Notes under the pieces: model-generated
Database searches by the model: none
What the model saw: only the letters and a program-made list of their open reading frames with translations
Told to the model about the DNA's origin: nothing
Part shown: one piece after another, positions 44,876 through 57,810 of the stretch
How the letters are laid out: each line of letters starts with the position of its first letter
Numbering within the stretch: the stretch's first letter is position 1
Translations under genes and position numbers: made by a program
Assembly: GCA_038373885.1 (NCBI GenBank)
Contig: JAWZYV010014440.1
Coordinates: 901,001 to 965,000 of the forward strand
DNA: 64,000 nucleotides
Reading direction: 5' to 3'
From: Cheiracanthium punctorium
Taxonomy: Eukaryota; Arthropoda; Arachnida; Araneae; Cheiracanthiidae

Positions 44876-45404
44876 TGTATATATACATGATAAAACATTG
44901 ACAAAGCTTACGTAATCCTTGGATATTTAACGATGAACATGTAATGTTCAATCACAAATAACTTCAAAGGGCTTCAATTTAGAAAGAATGAGTTTTCAAG
45001 TAACTGGAAAGCAAGTTAAAAAAAATTACAAAATCTTAAAAAATCGCATTTTGGTTATAGAACTTTGTTATGTTACTCGAATTTTCATATTCTATGTTGT
45101 TGAATACATTGATAGCTTGGTAGAAATATAAAAAAGTTCGTTGCAACTTTTAGTGTACACAAATAAAAATGAAATACTCATACATCGAGAATATATAATC
45201 ACTATAATTCCGTTTTAAGATATAAAGCTAGATATTATACTTAACTTTACTAAAATAGTAATCTGCTTTGATTTGATACCCGTTGAAATATATTTCAATT
45301 TCTTCTCTGAAAAGTAGAATCTTTAGTATTTTTTAAAATATTTACTCGGTCTCTATAATCTCATTCTAAATTTTCACTGGTGTTAAAAACTTCTTGGTAT
45401 TTAT

Positions 45405-45426
45405 TAATATATATATATATATATGT
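45405..45426. repeat. (TA)n microsatellite
   Basis: About 22 bases of alternating t and a. Confidence 0.8.
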
Positions 45427-45874
45427 TTATATATTATTCGTTATTTAAGTAAGTTGCATGTTTTATGTTTTGAAACTATATTTTTGTAATAAAAAACTGA
45501 GTTATTTCATGTCAAATTCTATGATAAAGTTCAAATCACTACTCTCCACTGTCAAATATAATTTAAATTAAATTACGAGTACTTTGTACGAAAAACCTTT
45601 AAGGTGACTGAATGTATTGTAACTTCTTTATCTTCATGTCAAGATCTCAAAATAGCACCAGACTAGTGCTCCCGCGTAATTAATCAAAATGATAAAAGTA
45701 TCCAGCAGATATTGTGACATTTAAAGAGAGATTATTTATTAGAATAACCTAAATGAGACTAAAAATCTTGTTTGCTGTAATCAAAAAGCTATTATTATTG
45801 TTCAGTAAATTTGAACAGAGTTTACAAAAAAAGCTGCACTTTTTTTTTTTTTTTTTTTTTTGTATGTCAAAGTG

Positions 45875-46028
45875 CAGAAGCCGATTTGGGGACCCTGGGC
45901 AAAAGCTCAATTGGGGGGCTTCCTGTTTCGGAAAGTTTTCAAAATTTACAAATTTTACAGAACAATTTGGGGCCTCCAAACAAAAAAGTGGCGCTTGCCC
46001 CAAATGCCCTCCCGGAAATCAGGCCCTG
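45875..46028. mobile_element. Short hAT MITE (154 bp)
   Basis: The ends are cagaagccgatttgg (left) and complement cagggcctgatttcc (right). Flanks tcaaagtg and cctaagtg agree at 6 of 8 bases, so the target duplication is worn. It belongs with the 57.0 kb element by its 'ggg.ccctgggcaa' and 'ggccctg' arms. The overlapping ORFs on both strands (45,749-46,062) are shadows of the element and of a poly-T run. Confidence 0.65.
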
Positions 46029-46062
46029 CCTAAGTGCAGTAAAAACATTAACTCTTGAGTGA

Positions 46063-49000
46063 GATATAAGTTTAGATTTAATTTTATGATATGAAAAGTT
46101 TGTGTCTTTCATAGCGACATTCTATTCCTGTAATGTTTTAAATTATAAAGGCCTAAAAATAGTGACGAAAAATTTCAAAGCTTTTATTCACTCAATAAGA
46201 GTTTTTGATTTACCTCTCTGAATATCATTGTATTTGGTGAACTTGATCCGCATCCAGAATATCTACACGAAATTCTTAAAGTTAATTCTACCTAACTGCA
46301 TTTCTGTATTCCGAATGAAGAGATGAAAGTTAAACCATATAAAGTGACAATCTTGTAAAATACGGAAATATTTTACAAATGTAGACTATGAATTTTGCAC
46401 ACAAGTGGTCAATTTGACGTTTTGAGTGAAACGGAGATTTCATGAAATAATCGGTGGCAGAGATAGTCACCAAGTATTCTGGGAGACTCTCAGAAAATAA
46501 ATGCAATTACTGATTTTTATTTTTATTTAACAGTAGATGTATTAAACACTAACTACGAGTTTTACACCGAGATAAACAATTTCTAACATTTTCAGTCGAA
46601 GATACATTTTATTAACTTTGTGCATGGCATTATAAGACCGTTAAAAAGCATATGCACTTTTTGTTTTGCATTTAGAGGCAAACCACTGAAATGTAAACTC
46701 TGTGATTTTAACACATTTTTAAACACTTTAAGAAAATTTATTTTATTAAAACTGGTCACTGGTATATTAGTATAACTATCACTGAAAATGTAAATTCAAC
46801 CTGAGTTGTCTATTTACCAGCAGACGACCTAAATTCCAAGAACACAGAAGCAGACAATTTTTAAATATTTTGAGTGAAACACACATTTTACTGAAACTGT
46901 ACACGGCATCTTAGGAGCGTTGGAAAAGTAAATGCAACATCTGTTTCTTTATTTAGAAGCAGGCAATTTAATGATGCAAGATTTTGAGCGGAAAATAAAG
47001 ATCAAGTAGCAATGTAGGACATCCTGGGAACTTCATGACGCGCAAATAAAATCCTCAATTAGAATTCATCATCATACTTCTTTTTGTATATATTTTAAAA
47101 TGTTTAAAACGAAAAACAGGAAATATTCTCAATATCCTAGAAAATGACAGGGATTCTTTTTATTATTTTTTTAAATATACAGAATTTGGCAACTAAACTG
47201 AAAACAATTTGATGTTTTATTGCACAGCTTTTTTTGTAAAAAACAGTGTGCCTTTAAAAAAATGTTTTCTTCTGGCAGCAGGAGTGTCGGAACAACGGCT
47301 CTGATTAGTAGCTCGCGTTTCAAACAAAAATATGAAAATCTGAAGAAAGCAGGTTTGCTCCCTATTATTCATTTTGGCGTTGTTTCAATCATACGCTGAA
47401 ACATCCGAGCAACTTTAAGCCGATGCATCAGCAATTTCTGTAGTAGCGAATGTTTTCGAGTGCGAATTCTTTCTGTCGGAGAGTAGGAGGATACCAAAGA
47501 CAAATTCATTGCATTTATTTCAATTTCTTTGGAGGAAAAATCAGTTCTGTTGAGTCTTTCAATAGGGACGTTTCTAGCTGCATTGGATTAAGTGACTGTT
47601 ACTAGTAAAGTGATTTTCTGATTTTGGAATATGATTGAGGTATCTACTTGTCCAGCATTAGAAAGTTTCTGGAAAAAATTTTCCATTCAAGTAATGTTAA
47701 AATTAATTTCATATTGATACGTAGATTTAGAGTACTTTTTAGAGGTGCAACCTTTCTATGACTACATCTTTTTCAAAAGATCATTAAATAGATGTACATT
47801 GTATATGTGTATTTGTAAATTCGTTCACAAGGGGCTTCATTTTTTTCTTCTCTTATGCATACTAGGGTGTGAATAGCCTGTTTATGACTTTTTTATTATT
47901 ATTACTGTGCAATACGATTGTTTTTTCATTAAAATTTTAATGAAGATGTTATATTGTTTAAATTATGTTAATATAATATTTAAGATTTCAGTTTGTATTT
48001 ACGTTTATACAAAAACTTTAATATCATTAATTGTCCTAAATTAAAATATCACTGAAAAATATAACATTTAATAATATTTTTTCTACCAAATACTTTAAAA
48101 CTTGAATTGTTTCGGTGATTTTTGTAATTTATAAATTCTATACCATTTTTTTCGGTTTCTTCTAATTATGTGCGCCGAAGATGAGGTAGAGGCTGAGATT
48201 AAGAAAAAACAGTGCTAAAACTAATAACTCCTAGGAAATATGGGAAACACTTTCAATAAACAACTGGGTTAGGTAAGTGAATCCCAGGAAAAAGCAATAT
48301 ATTACTTTTAGTCCATTTTTTTTAATGCGAAAAAATTTAAAACAAAATACAATATATGTATATTTATCTTTAGCATTTTCATGTTACAAAAAGTATACGT
48401 TGTAGTAACTGATTTAACCCCAATGAAAGATTCATTTTTCATTAGCGTTCTCAATTTCAAAATGATAAACTTAATTTTGTTGATTTTGCGTATTTGTAGC
48501 CACGTTAAAATATTATCTATTTTCTAATGGAAAAGTAATTAAATCGTCCATAAATCGTGCGAGTTAGGTGATACGTGCCATTGAAATCGTAATTGGTTAC
48601 ATCCATTTTCTTAAAAAAAAAATTAAAAATTTGCATTCATAAGTGTACGAAAAGTTTGTTGGGAACTGTCTTAAAATCTAGAGTTCGTCATTATTCAGTT
48701 ATTTTGTTTAAAACCATTTTTTCAGTCACAATTTATATTTCCATACTAGTTATCCCAATATATACTCACCATTATCACTAAGTCACTGACTTACTAATTC
48801 ACTGATGCTAGAACGCTTCCAGGTTTGTACCACTCAAAAAACTTTTACCACCATTATTGAAAAAAAATGAAAAAAAAAACTCGAAAAACATAATACAATC
48901 CACTTTTTTTTTAGATCGTCTTAATTTTTTATATAACTATAAAAAAGATACAGATAATGATTTGGGCAACTTCAAAAGTCTGAAAATCCACTCGTTTCAA

Positions 49001-49490
49001 GTTTTGAGAGATTTGTCGTAATTTTCAACTCCTTTGAATTTTCGAAAATAAAGAAGTTAACCAACTGAGTAACAAACTTAGGAATCGTAAGTGAGAATCA
49101 CGTCATTTTGGTGGCACAGTTATCAGGCTTTGAAGGGAAAATTGCGATTCCCATTTGCATGAAATAGCTTTTCGAGGTTGCCCAGTTTAACCTTTTTTCA
49201 CAAATAATATGATTTCCTCTGCATGAAGCATTGATGTAAGAGAAATTGTTTCCAGCAAAACAAAAGTTTTCAACGCGAAGAATTTCTGCAAACAGTCTCG
49301 CAGAGAGTTGCCACTCATTTTTCGAAAAGCATGCAATTCCGATTTCGGTAGAAGCACTAATAAAAATGGAATATGGAGTTATTTATTTTAAGTAGACAAA
49401 TATAAAATATAGTGGGTGTAGACACTTTTTGTCGAATTTGTTTTCTAGCTTTCGTTCTAATTCTCTCCCCGACGGGTTTCATCTTCTAGT
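46063..49490. other. A+T-rich spacer or intron, nothing recognised
   Basis: No inverted repeats, tandem arrays or ORFs with domains noticed. Confidence 0.4.
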
Positions 49491-49495
49491 TTAGT

Positions 49496-49720
49496 TCACT
49501 GAAAAAAATATTTCGTTCAATTGAAAGAAGAATGTTGATTAAGAAAAATTGGTTGGCGTACTTCAACCGAATAGTTTTGTTGGTTTTAACAGAACTTTTG
49601 TTAAATTAACAAAACATTTTGTTGAATAAACAAAAATTTTGTTGATTCAACAAAATTATTGTCTTGAAAGAACGTCACCCATACCTTTTAGAGTTAACAA
49701 AACATTTTTTTTTCTGTGTA
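49496..49720. mobile_element. 'cactgaaaaaa' MITE rich in internal palindromes
   Basis: The ends are tcactgaaaaaaatattt (left) and complement tacacagaaaaaaaaatgtt (right). The middle (about 49,570-49,660) is a series of near-palindromes built from ttttgtt and aacaaaa (for example 'cttttgttaaattaacaaaac'), so either strand can fold on itself. Non-coding. Confidence 0.6.
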
Positions 49721-49769
49721 TAAAACCACATTTTTAGATACGACAGAGAATAACAAAAAGCTGTTCGTT

Positions 49770-50075
49770 ATTTGTCAGGTTATTAAAAAAATGTATATTA
49801 GAGCATTAAGTATTTTGATTTGCGCAAACATTTTTTTTGGGGGGGTGGGAAGTATTAAACGCATATATTCCCTAAGTACGATTGAGATCTGCTCCTCAAC
49901 ATCATCCCTTCCATCTTTCCGATGAGCCAAACAAAATCTTGTGGACACAGTTTGTAACGCAGCCAAAGAATTTGATGTCACCGCATATCTAAGGTGTCGG
50001 CGGATCTTCATTTGCCAGGTTTTCATGTTATTGTATCGGAGTAACTTAGGCTCCTGTTTCCTTGAAAACATCCTG
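49770..50075 (-). other. Unidentified 98-codon minus ORF
   Basis: The minus ORF from 50,071 contains 'MKTWQMKIRRHLRYAVTSNS' and 'TVSTRFCLAHRKDGRDDVEE', a stretch rich in basic residues. Base composition over 49,880-50,070 is less A+T-rich than its flanks. I recognise no domain. It could be a worn transposon or exon relic or chance. Confidence 0.2.
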
Positions 50076-51805
50076 GCATGTATGCGCTGACTTTGGACAC
50101 TTTTGCAGACCAGTATGTAAGTGGAGAAAAATGTTGAATCTCTTAATGATTGCGTTTTTAACGACAGAGTCTATTTGTTAGTTATGTCTTTTATTCTTTG
50201 AGTATTGATAATGCATATGAATTCCAGGTTTCAGTGCATGAAAAGTGCCGAGGAATATTTTTATCTTTAGTATCTTTTGACATTTTTTTGAATCATTTCT
50301 AAGTAAGAAATATATAAATTTTACAAGAATTTATAAAGATCGATTCTAAAGCAAATTTGCCATTCATGATTCAAGAGACTATACCTGAAAGGGGGAAACG
50401 AAAATAGAATATAACTTTGTGACAGCCTTCAGCTGAAAATTTTTATGTTCTTAAAATGAGATTTCCCGTAGCTTTGTGTTTCAAATTTTGATATTTAAGC
50501 ATTCTTTAGATATAATGTGGGCATGTCGCATTTTATTTAACAATCTGAAAGGAAATAATACAGTCTGTGGATTAAATAATAGAAAAAGTACCAAATTAAT
50601 GTGCTGTGATCGTAAACATATACTAAACATTCACCACACAAATTACTCATAATGCCACAACTGGCAAAATTTCTCAACTAAAACTCAAAAACTTATGAGC
50701 AATTTCGGAGCTACAAGACAAACAAATAAATAAAATAAACAGAGCTTTCTTACATTTATTTTAAACTATCATTCAATATTCGTTATTTTTGAATACGAAC
50801 AAGTAAAGTTAAATAAATTTTATCATTAACTTTAAGACAGTCAATACTTTTAGTTCATAAACGACTTGTATTTCTATGGAACATTCTAAAATATTATATT
50901 GATGCATGCAATTAATCCTATGTAAAATTCATAGCTGAGACCTAATTAAAATTAATCAAATGTTCTTTGCAATCAACCTGTGTACAGTTTTAATGCTTTT
51001 CTGAGCTGATTATTAAGGTTTTTTGTGGTCTTTTATTAATTTTTTTACGATTGCTAACAATGTAATAGTTTTAGAATTCGGTTTACCTCTATTTACGTAT
51101 AATACCGGATTTTGATAATTTTTAGATTTTTTTTAACCCAACGGATTTCGCGGAAATTTTTTGTCGACGACTGAATTGAATTTTATTCCGGATTCTTTTA
51201 TGAAAAGTTTGTATAGCATAAATTCACATATTACCTCTCTTCACAGATGATTTTGGAATTCAAATTTAACCTTTTTTAATTCAGAATCGTTATTTTAAAG
51301 TAATGAGAAATGATTTCTTTTCTCGAGGTTAAAGATAAAAATGAAAGATAAATCTTGCCGAAACCATCAACCTTAAAACAATTTCCAATATAGTCTTACC
51401 GGCACATGTACTGATGATTAACGCACAGTTAACCTGTTCGCCCCCATCATTGCAATGACGCGACGGCAGAAATTTCCTTTACAGTTCCCACCGTTGCTTC
51501 TCAGCTTGGTTTGAATGCTCTCGAGGAGCCGCATCTTAAGAATTCTTTGTAAAGGTTGGAGAGAACGGTTTGAAGTCAGTAAGAAAATGTAATGTTTATT
51601 TTGCAATCATTGCTCTTAGAACTTAATCTTTGAGAGTCCTTTTGTTTGATTCTGTAAAAGAGACAAATGCTGATATACTCCCTTCGTTTGCAGATCACTC
51701 TTATATGCAAATAGATTTTGGTTTATTTGTAATAGATTAATGTGAAACATTTTTAAATGATCATTAAAAAAATATAAATGATAACCACAGCGTTTTCAAA
51801 AGGTA
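50076..51805. other. A+T-rich spacer, nothing firm
   Basis: 'gttaacctgttcgcccccatcattgc' at 51,428 follows TTAA-like bases and resembles 35,011, perhaps one end of a TTAA-type element. A short ORF (51,418-51,606 minus) starts from it and has no domain. Confidence 0.35.
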
Positions 51806-53908
51806 GAGCTCTGGTAAAAAAGCGCCCACTTGCACTTTAGTTGACCGTTTTTTTTTTCGTACGCAAAGTTACATATACCAATCGTTTACGAATAACGTAC
51901 ACTTTCATTTGCTTTACATAAAAGTTGCATGAGAATATTAAATACGCATCAACCTCAATTTTTCCTATAGCAGCACCTACATTTCACTTCATATTTCAAA
52001 GTTTTATTTTAACCCTGGATATTCAATACATTTGAACAAAAAAAATCATAAATTACAAGATTCCAAAATTTTCCACCCCTGCGTTAAAATATTTTTACAT
52101 ACTTTAATTTATATCTCATTTAATATTAATACTAAGACGCTGATTTTAATTCACACTATTAGAACTAAATGGCTCAAATATAGTATACAGTTTGTTTAAT
52201 TTTTTAATAATATATATTTATATTTATATAAATTATTAAATTAATATTCTATAAAAGAAATGATCAGATACGTGCCAAATTTCGACCGAAATAGATGTAG
52301 AAAATGATTTTACATGACTGAGCAAAATTTCAAATTTTTACGTTCAGTAGTTGATTTTATATTAATTAAAATGTCTTATTTTGATGAGTTAAGGGCCACG
52401 TATCAAGTTACAAAGCGGTAATTTTCTCAAAATTATCTTTAAAATGCATATTTAATAGGTAATGTAGTAAGATTTTTTTTTCACAAAAATAGTAAATGTT
52501 CTGAGATATTAAAATATAGAAAAAAATTTTAAGTAAATAACTCGCAGATTTTAAAGTTTTACAGTGCTTTAGTCATGTTAATTTCATTTCGCAGATAATA
52601 TATTCCTTTTTGGTAAATAACATTCAAGACTCATTTTTGTATGTTTTTTACATTAAAATTATCTATACTTATTTTCCTGTTTTACATGAAATCATTCTTC
52701 ATCTTCGGCTATTGCTAAGTAACTTTCATGTTCGTGTTGTCAGGTGAGCAGATGACAGCCTCTCACCCTTAGTAATGTCTCTGGCAACATTTCTCTTTTC
52801 TAAGAAAACCTTCAAAATATCCAATGGCAATTTCAAAATAAATTATGAAGTGTTCATATGTATGTGTGTAAATTTCCCAAGAAATGTAAGCCCATTTAAA
52901 CCATTTACACGTAATCTATTTACACGTAAGGTATAGCCATAACACTGCCTTACTAAAGATCAATAATTCCATAACTAAAGTAAGCTACATTATGATGAAA
53001 AATCTCAATATATTAATAAAACTCTTTCAATGGTTTATTAGTACAGTATACCAACAATATTGCACTAACAATTTTAAAATTAATAGTATAATAAAAAAAG
53101 CTTAAAAGTCAGTTGATTAAAACCTCGCCAGACAAATTATTAATAGAACATATTTTTATTGTTAATAAATCGTAAGTAAGGTGTTCTGTTACTTCTGTAT
53201 ACTTTTAATGTTTACGATTCCAATTTAATTAACAATTAGCGGAAATTATCAAAATAGTTATTTTAGATATTAAATTTCTCAAAAAATAAAAATTGTCTTA
53301 CCAGTAAAAATTTGCTTAATACAATACTCTGCACTTTCTTAAATCATCTTCTTAAATTCAAATATTAAAAATTCAAATTATCTTAATCAAATATCTTAAA
53401 ATTTCAAATATTAAAGTTTCTATTTGAAATTACAGGAACAAAAAAATGATGTTTAATTTTATAATCTCAATACAAAAAGACTAGAAATATCATTTTCCTT
53501 GTAAATTATATTTGCCTTTTAATTCTCACAAGAAAAATTGATATAAGGACAAAAAATTGGAAGCTTCATTTATCAGGAAAGGTATTTTACTCAATTTGAA
53601 AATAAGCCCTTAAAATTGCTCAAAAAAGAATCCGCAATATCTAAAGAACTTATCGTAGAAAATAGGTGGACTTTTATATTTAGGCTAATTTGAAGGTTTT
53701 CTTTCGTTTAATAAAGTTAAAATAGGGTTTTGCTATTAAAAAAAGAGCGATGTTGATGCAGATTTTACTATAAAGATGACCCCTATGCAAACAGTATAGA
53801 CACGATATTAAAGTATACGTCATTTATAAAATATATATAATATATATAACTTTACTGTACGACGAACGGCGGCAAAGGAAAGACAAGTGGGCCTTTTTTT
53901 CCCAGCTG
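51806..53908. mobile_element. TA-flanked inverted-repeat element, copy 2 (2.1 kb)
   Basis: Homologous to 18,705-20,588 along its whole length and in the same orientation. Shared landmarks are 'gcccacttgcactt', 'ataccaatcgttt.cga', 'aaccc.ggatatNcaat', 'acagcctctcaccc', 'taatttgaaggttttctttcgtttaata', 'ctgtacgacgaacg' and 'caagtgggcctttttttccc-agctg'. The left flank is TA; the right flank is ca, a likely mutated TA. No ORF above about 60 codons lies inside. More worn than copy 1 at its tips. Confidence 0.78.
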
Positions 53909-54754
53909 CATGGCATAGTACACAGAATTAATATTTATTTTTTCATAACAATAGATATACGTTTGTGACAATTTGAGGAAGGAGAGACGGACAAACAGAC
54001 AAACCTAAATTATGAATACTTGTCAACTTTGTTGGAAAATGTTTAAAAGAACGCTAAATATTAAGAAGAAACTTTATACGCAAATAATTACATTACTGCA
54101 GACCTATAAATTGAGGCCATTTGGTTACATTACTTCAAATGTTATAGTTAGACACGATGCGTATTGAGCTGGATTGTAGAGAAACAACATATTTAAGTAC
54201 CAGTTAGGTTTCGCCATTTTAGTCTCCAAATGAGAAATATTGGAACAAGGATAACGCAAAAAAGCATCCATTGGAATACAAATGTTTTATTTGCAAAGAC
54301 ATGACTCTACAGGAAATAAATAAATGAATATTGAAACATTGCGCACTGCGCTTTAAATTAAGGCATTTCCTTTTGTCAATAGAAACACAGAGCGTTATGG
54401 TAATAGTTATGTGTATGGGTTCCAATAAATATACTTAAGTACACACATAAATTTCAGTAGTCTCATGCTAAAGTCATGGCATTTAACTTTATAAATATAT
54501 TCACTTCAGACAATTCCAGTTTATAGTTTCGTAGATTCAAATTCCCTTACGTGATCCTGTAAAAAGTACAAGAAGGACATGAGGATATTTTTGTTTGAGA
54601 TATGTGCTGTTATAAATTCGAAAGACATGCATTGGTTTAGTTGAATGCGAAGTAGAAACAAAATCAGTGAGATGATCTGTAAAGCGTTTCTGCTAAATAT
54701 TTCAGAATGAACAGAATTATTTTGTAAGTCATTGTGTAGAAGATATATCTATAA
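53909..54754. other. Spacer, nothing recognised
   Basis: A short 'gacggacaaacagacaaac' run (53,988). ORF 54,219-54,425 (minus) has no domain. Confidence 0.4.
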
Positions 54755-54756
54755 AG

Positions 54757-55467
54757 GGTGTCCCAAAAAGGTGGTAAAGGGCTATAACTCTTTATCTATT
54801 GGAGATAAGTGACCAGTGTGTATTGAAATGTTCAAAATAGTTTGGAAATAAGACTCCGTTAAGGAAAAATTCCTATCGTTAATTTTCAAAAAGTTATACT
54901 TTTTAAATTTATTTACGATCTCCGTACTAAACGATTCCCAGTTAGCAAAATGTGCCTCATACACTCACGAGGTGACATACAAAATTTGAGAATTATACCT
55001 TAAAAATGTCAGAGATATGAAGATAAACATAACACTGACTTAAACCGGTTTTCCATGGCTCTCGAAGGAAAAATCACGTCGAATGATCGCATTTCAGGGG
55101 TCATACAGAAATTAAGAAAGAAAATATTTTTTTCTCCTCCATCAATAAACGCTTACATTCAAAATCATGTATAGCCCCGATCATCTTCATTTAAAGATAT
55201 CTGTGCGACTTTGTATGATGAAAGGCTCAAGTTTGGTACATAACCTCATTAGTCTATGGGGTCACATTTTACGTTTTTGTACGGTGGTATACAAATGTAC
55301 GGTGGTATACAAATGTAAAAAGTGTAACTTTTTATAAATTAACGATAGGAATTTGTTCTTAACGGAGCCTTATTTCCGACCTTATTTTGAACATATTTTC
55401 AACTTGCACTACCCACTTACCTCTAATAGATAAAGAATTAAAGCCCGTTACCACCTGTTTGGGACAC
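54757..55467. mobile_element. Fold-back MITE with long inverted arms (0.7 kb)
   Basis: The left end gggtgtcccaaaaaggtggtaa pairs with the complement of the right end (gtgtcccaaacaggtggtaa). The arms continue through 'actctttatctattggagataagtg' and 'ttcctatcgttaattt..aaaagtta' and their complements, about 150-200 bp each. A small tandem duplication 'tacggtggtatacaaatg' lies at 55,280-55,316. It is the better-preserved relative of 23,185-23,982. The ORF 54,782-54,964 (minus) falls in the arm and is not a gene. Confidence 0.78.
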
Positions 55468-56080
55468 ATGTCGTACAACATTCTGGGTGGAAACCATGCT
55501 CTTATAAATCCCAGTAAAATAGCCCCTTTTGGTTTTTTGGAATAGAGACCAATAAGAGAACAAATAATAAGATTTTGAAGCTGGCAGCAAAAAATGGTGT
55601 GAACTTATATAACCTGGCAGCAAACGCTATTTAGCTCACGGCAAAAATCTTAAATTCTAGTACTAATTGTAGTTACAGTTCCTTTCGCTTAACTTTCAAA
55701 AAATGAATAACTATTGCAAATGAGAAGAAATAAAGATGCTTCCCTTTTCTTGGAAGCATTCTGCAATTTCATATGTAACCTTAAAGTACGTCTGAGATTG
55801 GAAGAAACACTCAAGTAATACTATTTCACGCAGCTAATCTTGCCGCGAGAACTGTTGATAGACGCGGTTATTTGGGCTAATTTCAAAGCATTTTCTATGA
55901 TTACTGCGACTTATTCCAAACCCTGGTTAAATATTTACTTCTAAAGAATTTAAATTACATTGCATTATTTTACAAACTATTAAGTCCTAAAAATAACTGT
56001 AAAATCCATACGTGGAATAAGTTTAGGAAATTTTTAAACGTTAGCTTATAAACTACTTAAACTAACTTAAATTCCAGATG
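55468..56080. other. Spacer, nothing recognised
   Basis: ORF 55,438-55,623 (minus) begins in the MITE arm and has no domain. Confidence 0.4.
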
Positions 56081-56335
56081 CTGAGGAGGATGTGAGTCAT
56101 TGTAGGATTCTCACCTTTAGCGAGATTTCTTCCCTAGCAAAATTAGAATTGAACAAGCTTTCGAACAGCCCTCTCAACGGGGCCGTGCTAGAGCTCTCGG
56201 TTATCGGCAGGGTCAAAAAACTTACCCTGAGTGCCATTGGTGTTCAGCAGACATGGCCTCCCCTGCCCATATTTTGGTTTGTTTGGGTTTTAACGAAGTC
56301 CTGCGGTACCCTCAACTGTTTTTAGACGTTTTCGC
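56081..56335. other. G/C-richer segment with splice-like signals, unidentified
   Basis: Distinct from its A+T-rich flanks. It is open on plus for 77 codons (56,092-56,325) with no domain. The plus strand has 'ggggccgtgctagagctctcgg', and on the minus strand ggcactcagggtaagtt near 56,220-56,240 looks like a splice donor. It could be an exon, a worn repeat, or part of a small-RNA-derived repeat. Not decided. Confidence 0.25.
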
Positions 56336-57000
56336 ATTCACGGGGATTGTCTAGCCCTATTAGATGATTCCAAGATTAGTAACAACAACATGGATGTTCT
56401 ATTATTATTACGTAAACTAAGATATTTCATTTTCTTTGGTAATCATCTTGTCGTTTTTGTCGCCCTTCCGTACCGCATTCTGCGATGCACCTGAAATATT
56501 AATTTTGACAGACAGACAAACAGAAGTTATCAACGCATTCCACCTACATTTGAATAAGCTAATAAGAGAAATAGCATGCAGACTATCTCATCCACATTTT
56601 TGATAGTTTACTTTCCCTATTCATTTCGCCAATTCATTTTTGCCACAGCCTTACAGCGCAGGTGAATTTGCTTTGTCATCTTCTGGTTATAAATGATATT
56701 ACTCCTGTCAACATAAGAGTCGTCTAGTAATTTATGTGTGAACAATAAACATTTATTTTCCTCCGCAAAGCATTGATGACATCCCCCCCCCTTGAAATTC
56801 GGCCGATGCCATTTAATGACAGATTCATTTTCAAACGACCATTTAACGACAAATACCTAATTGCTGCCATACAGTATTAAAAGCGACCGGCTAATTCACT
56901 CATGGATTATTCGTATGGTTTACAAAGTAGTAGAACAACCGGAGTGGGTTTCTCAGAAAGCTTTTCCAAAGCCGTTGCTGGTCGTTGTAGGGCCTACACT

Positions 57001-57594
57001 CAGGGCCCGATCATCACGATATTGGGCCCTGGGCAAATACAAATTTTTGGGCCTTTGCATTTACGAGAAATTAGATAGTTCGCATTTAAGTTGTTTTGGG
57101 CACATATTTATCTGCAGAAATATATATCAAGTTTAGATACTAAATATATGCATACATTGCAGTAAAGAATATTAAATGATTTTTGCATACATGGATAAAA
57201 TTAATTTTCACAAATGATGAATATCTAGACACATACTGCATATACGTACACTTCTATACTAAACTCCTTTAAAATATAAATGAAAAGAATCGAAAAACTT
57301 ACAGTACGTATCTTAAAACTGATGACTTTCTTAATAATAAAATTTGCATAAAGAGGCTCAAACACTGGCTCACGGATTTTGATCGAATGCTCATGGATTT
57401 TAGAGGACACTTAGTACAGTAAAATGTCAGAGAATCAGCTTACGACTCAAGATAATGACAATCCAAATTTTGTACAAAGTTTTTTATGAATTAATAAATA
57501 ACAATCTGTGTTGAAAAGTACAAAAATTTTGGGCCCTTGAAATTGGTGGGCCCAGGGCAAGTGCCCCGGTTGCCCTGCCGATAAACAGGCTCTG
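57001..57594. mobile_element. hAT-type element with perfect 8-bp target duplication (0.6 kb)
   Basis: The ends are cagggcccgatcatc (left) and complement cagagcctgtttatc (right), and both arms carry 'gggcccNgggcaa'. The sequence cctacact flanks both sides exactly (56,993-57,000 and 57,595-57,602). At 594 bp it holds no transposase. The ORFs 56,861-57,136 and 57,225-57,410 cross or lie in it and are not genes. Related by its arms to the 154-bp element at 45.9 kb. Confidence 0.9.
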
Positions 57595-57810
57595 CCTACA
57601 CTTCGTGCTTCATAGTATGCTTCAAATTCCCAAACCTTAATGCTATTGAAATATGCCTCAATTTCAAATGAAATAATTTTCAGTAAAATACATCAAAAAT
57701 GCGTAATTTAATAGTATTGGAAAATTATGTGGAATACACATTATTTTAGTTTTTTCGTTTCTTTCCCACACATCAGGGGTAAATTTTAAAGATGAGCGAT
57801 TTCCGGGTTA

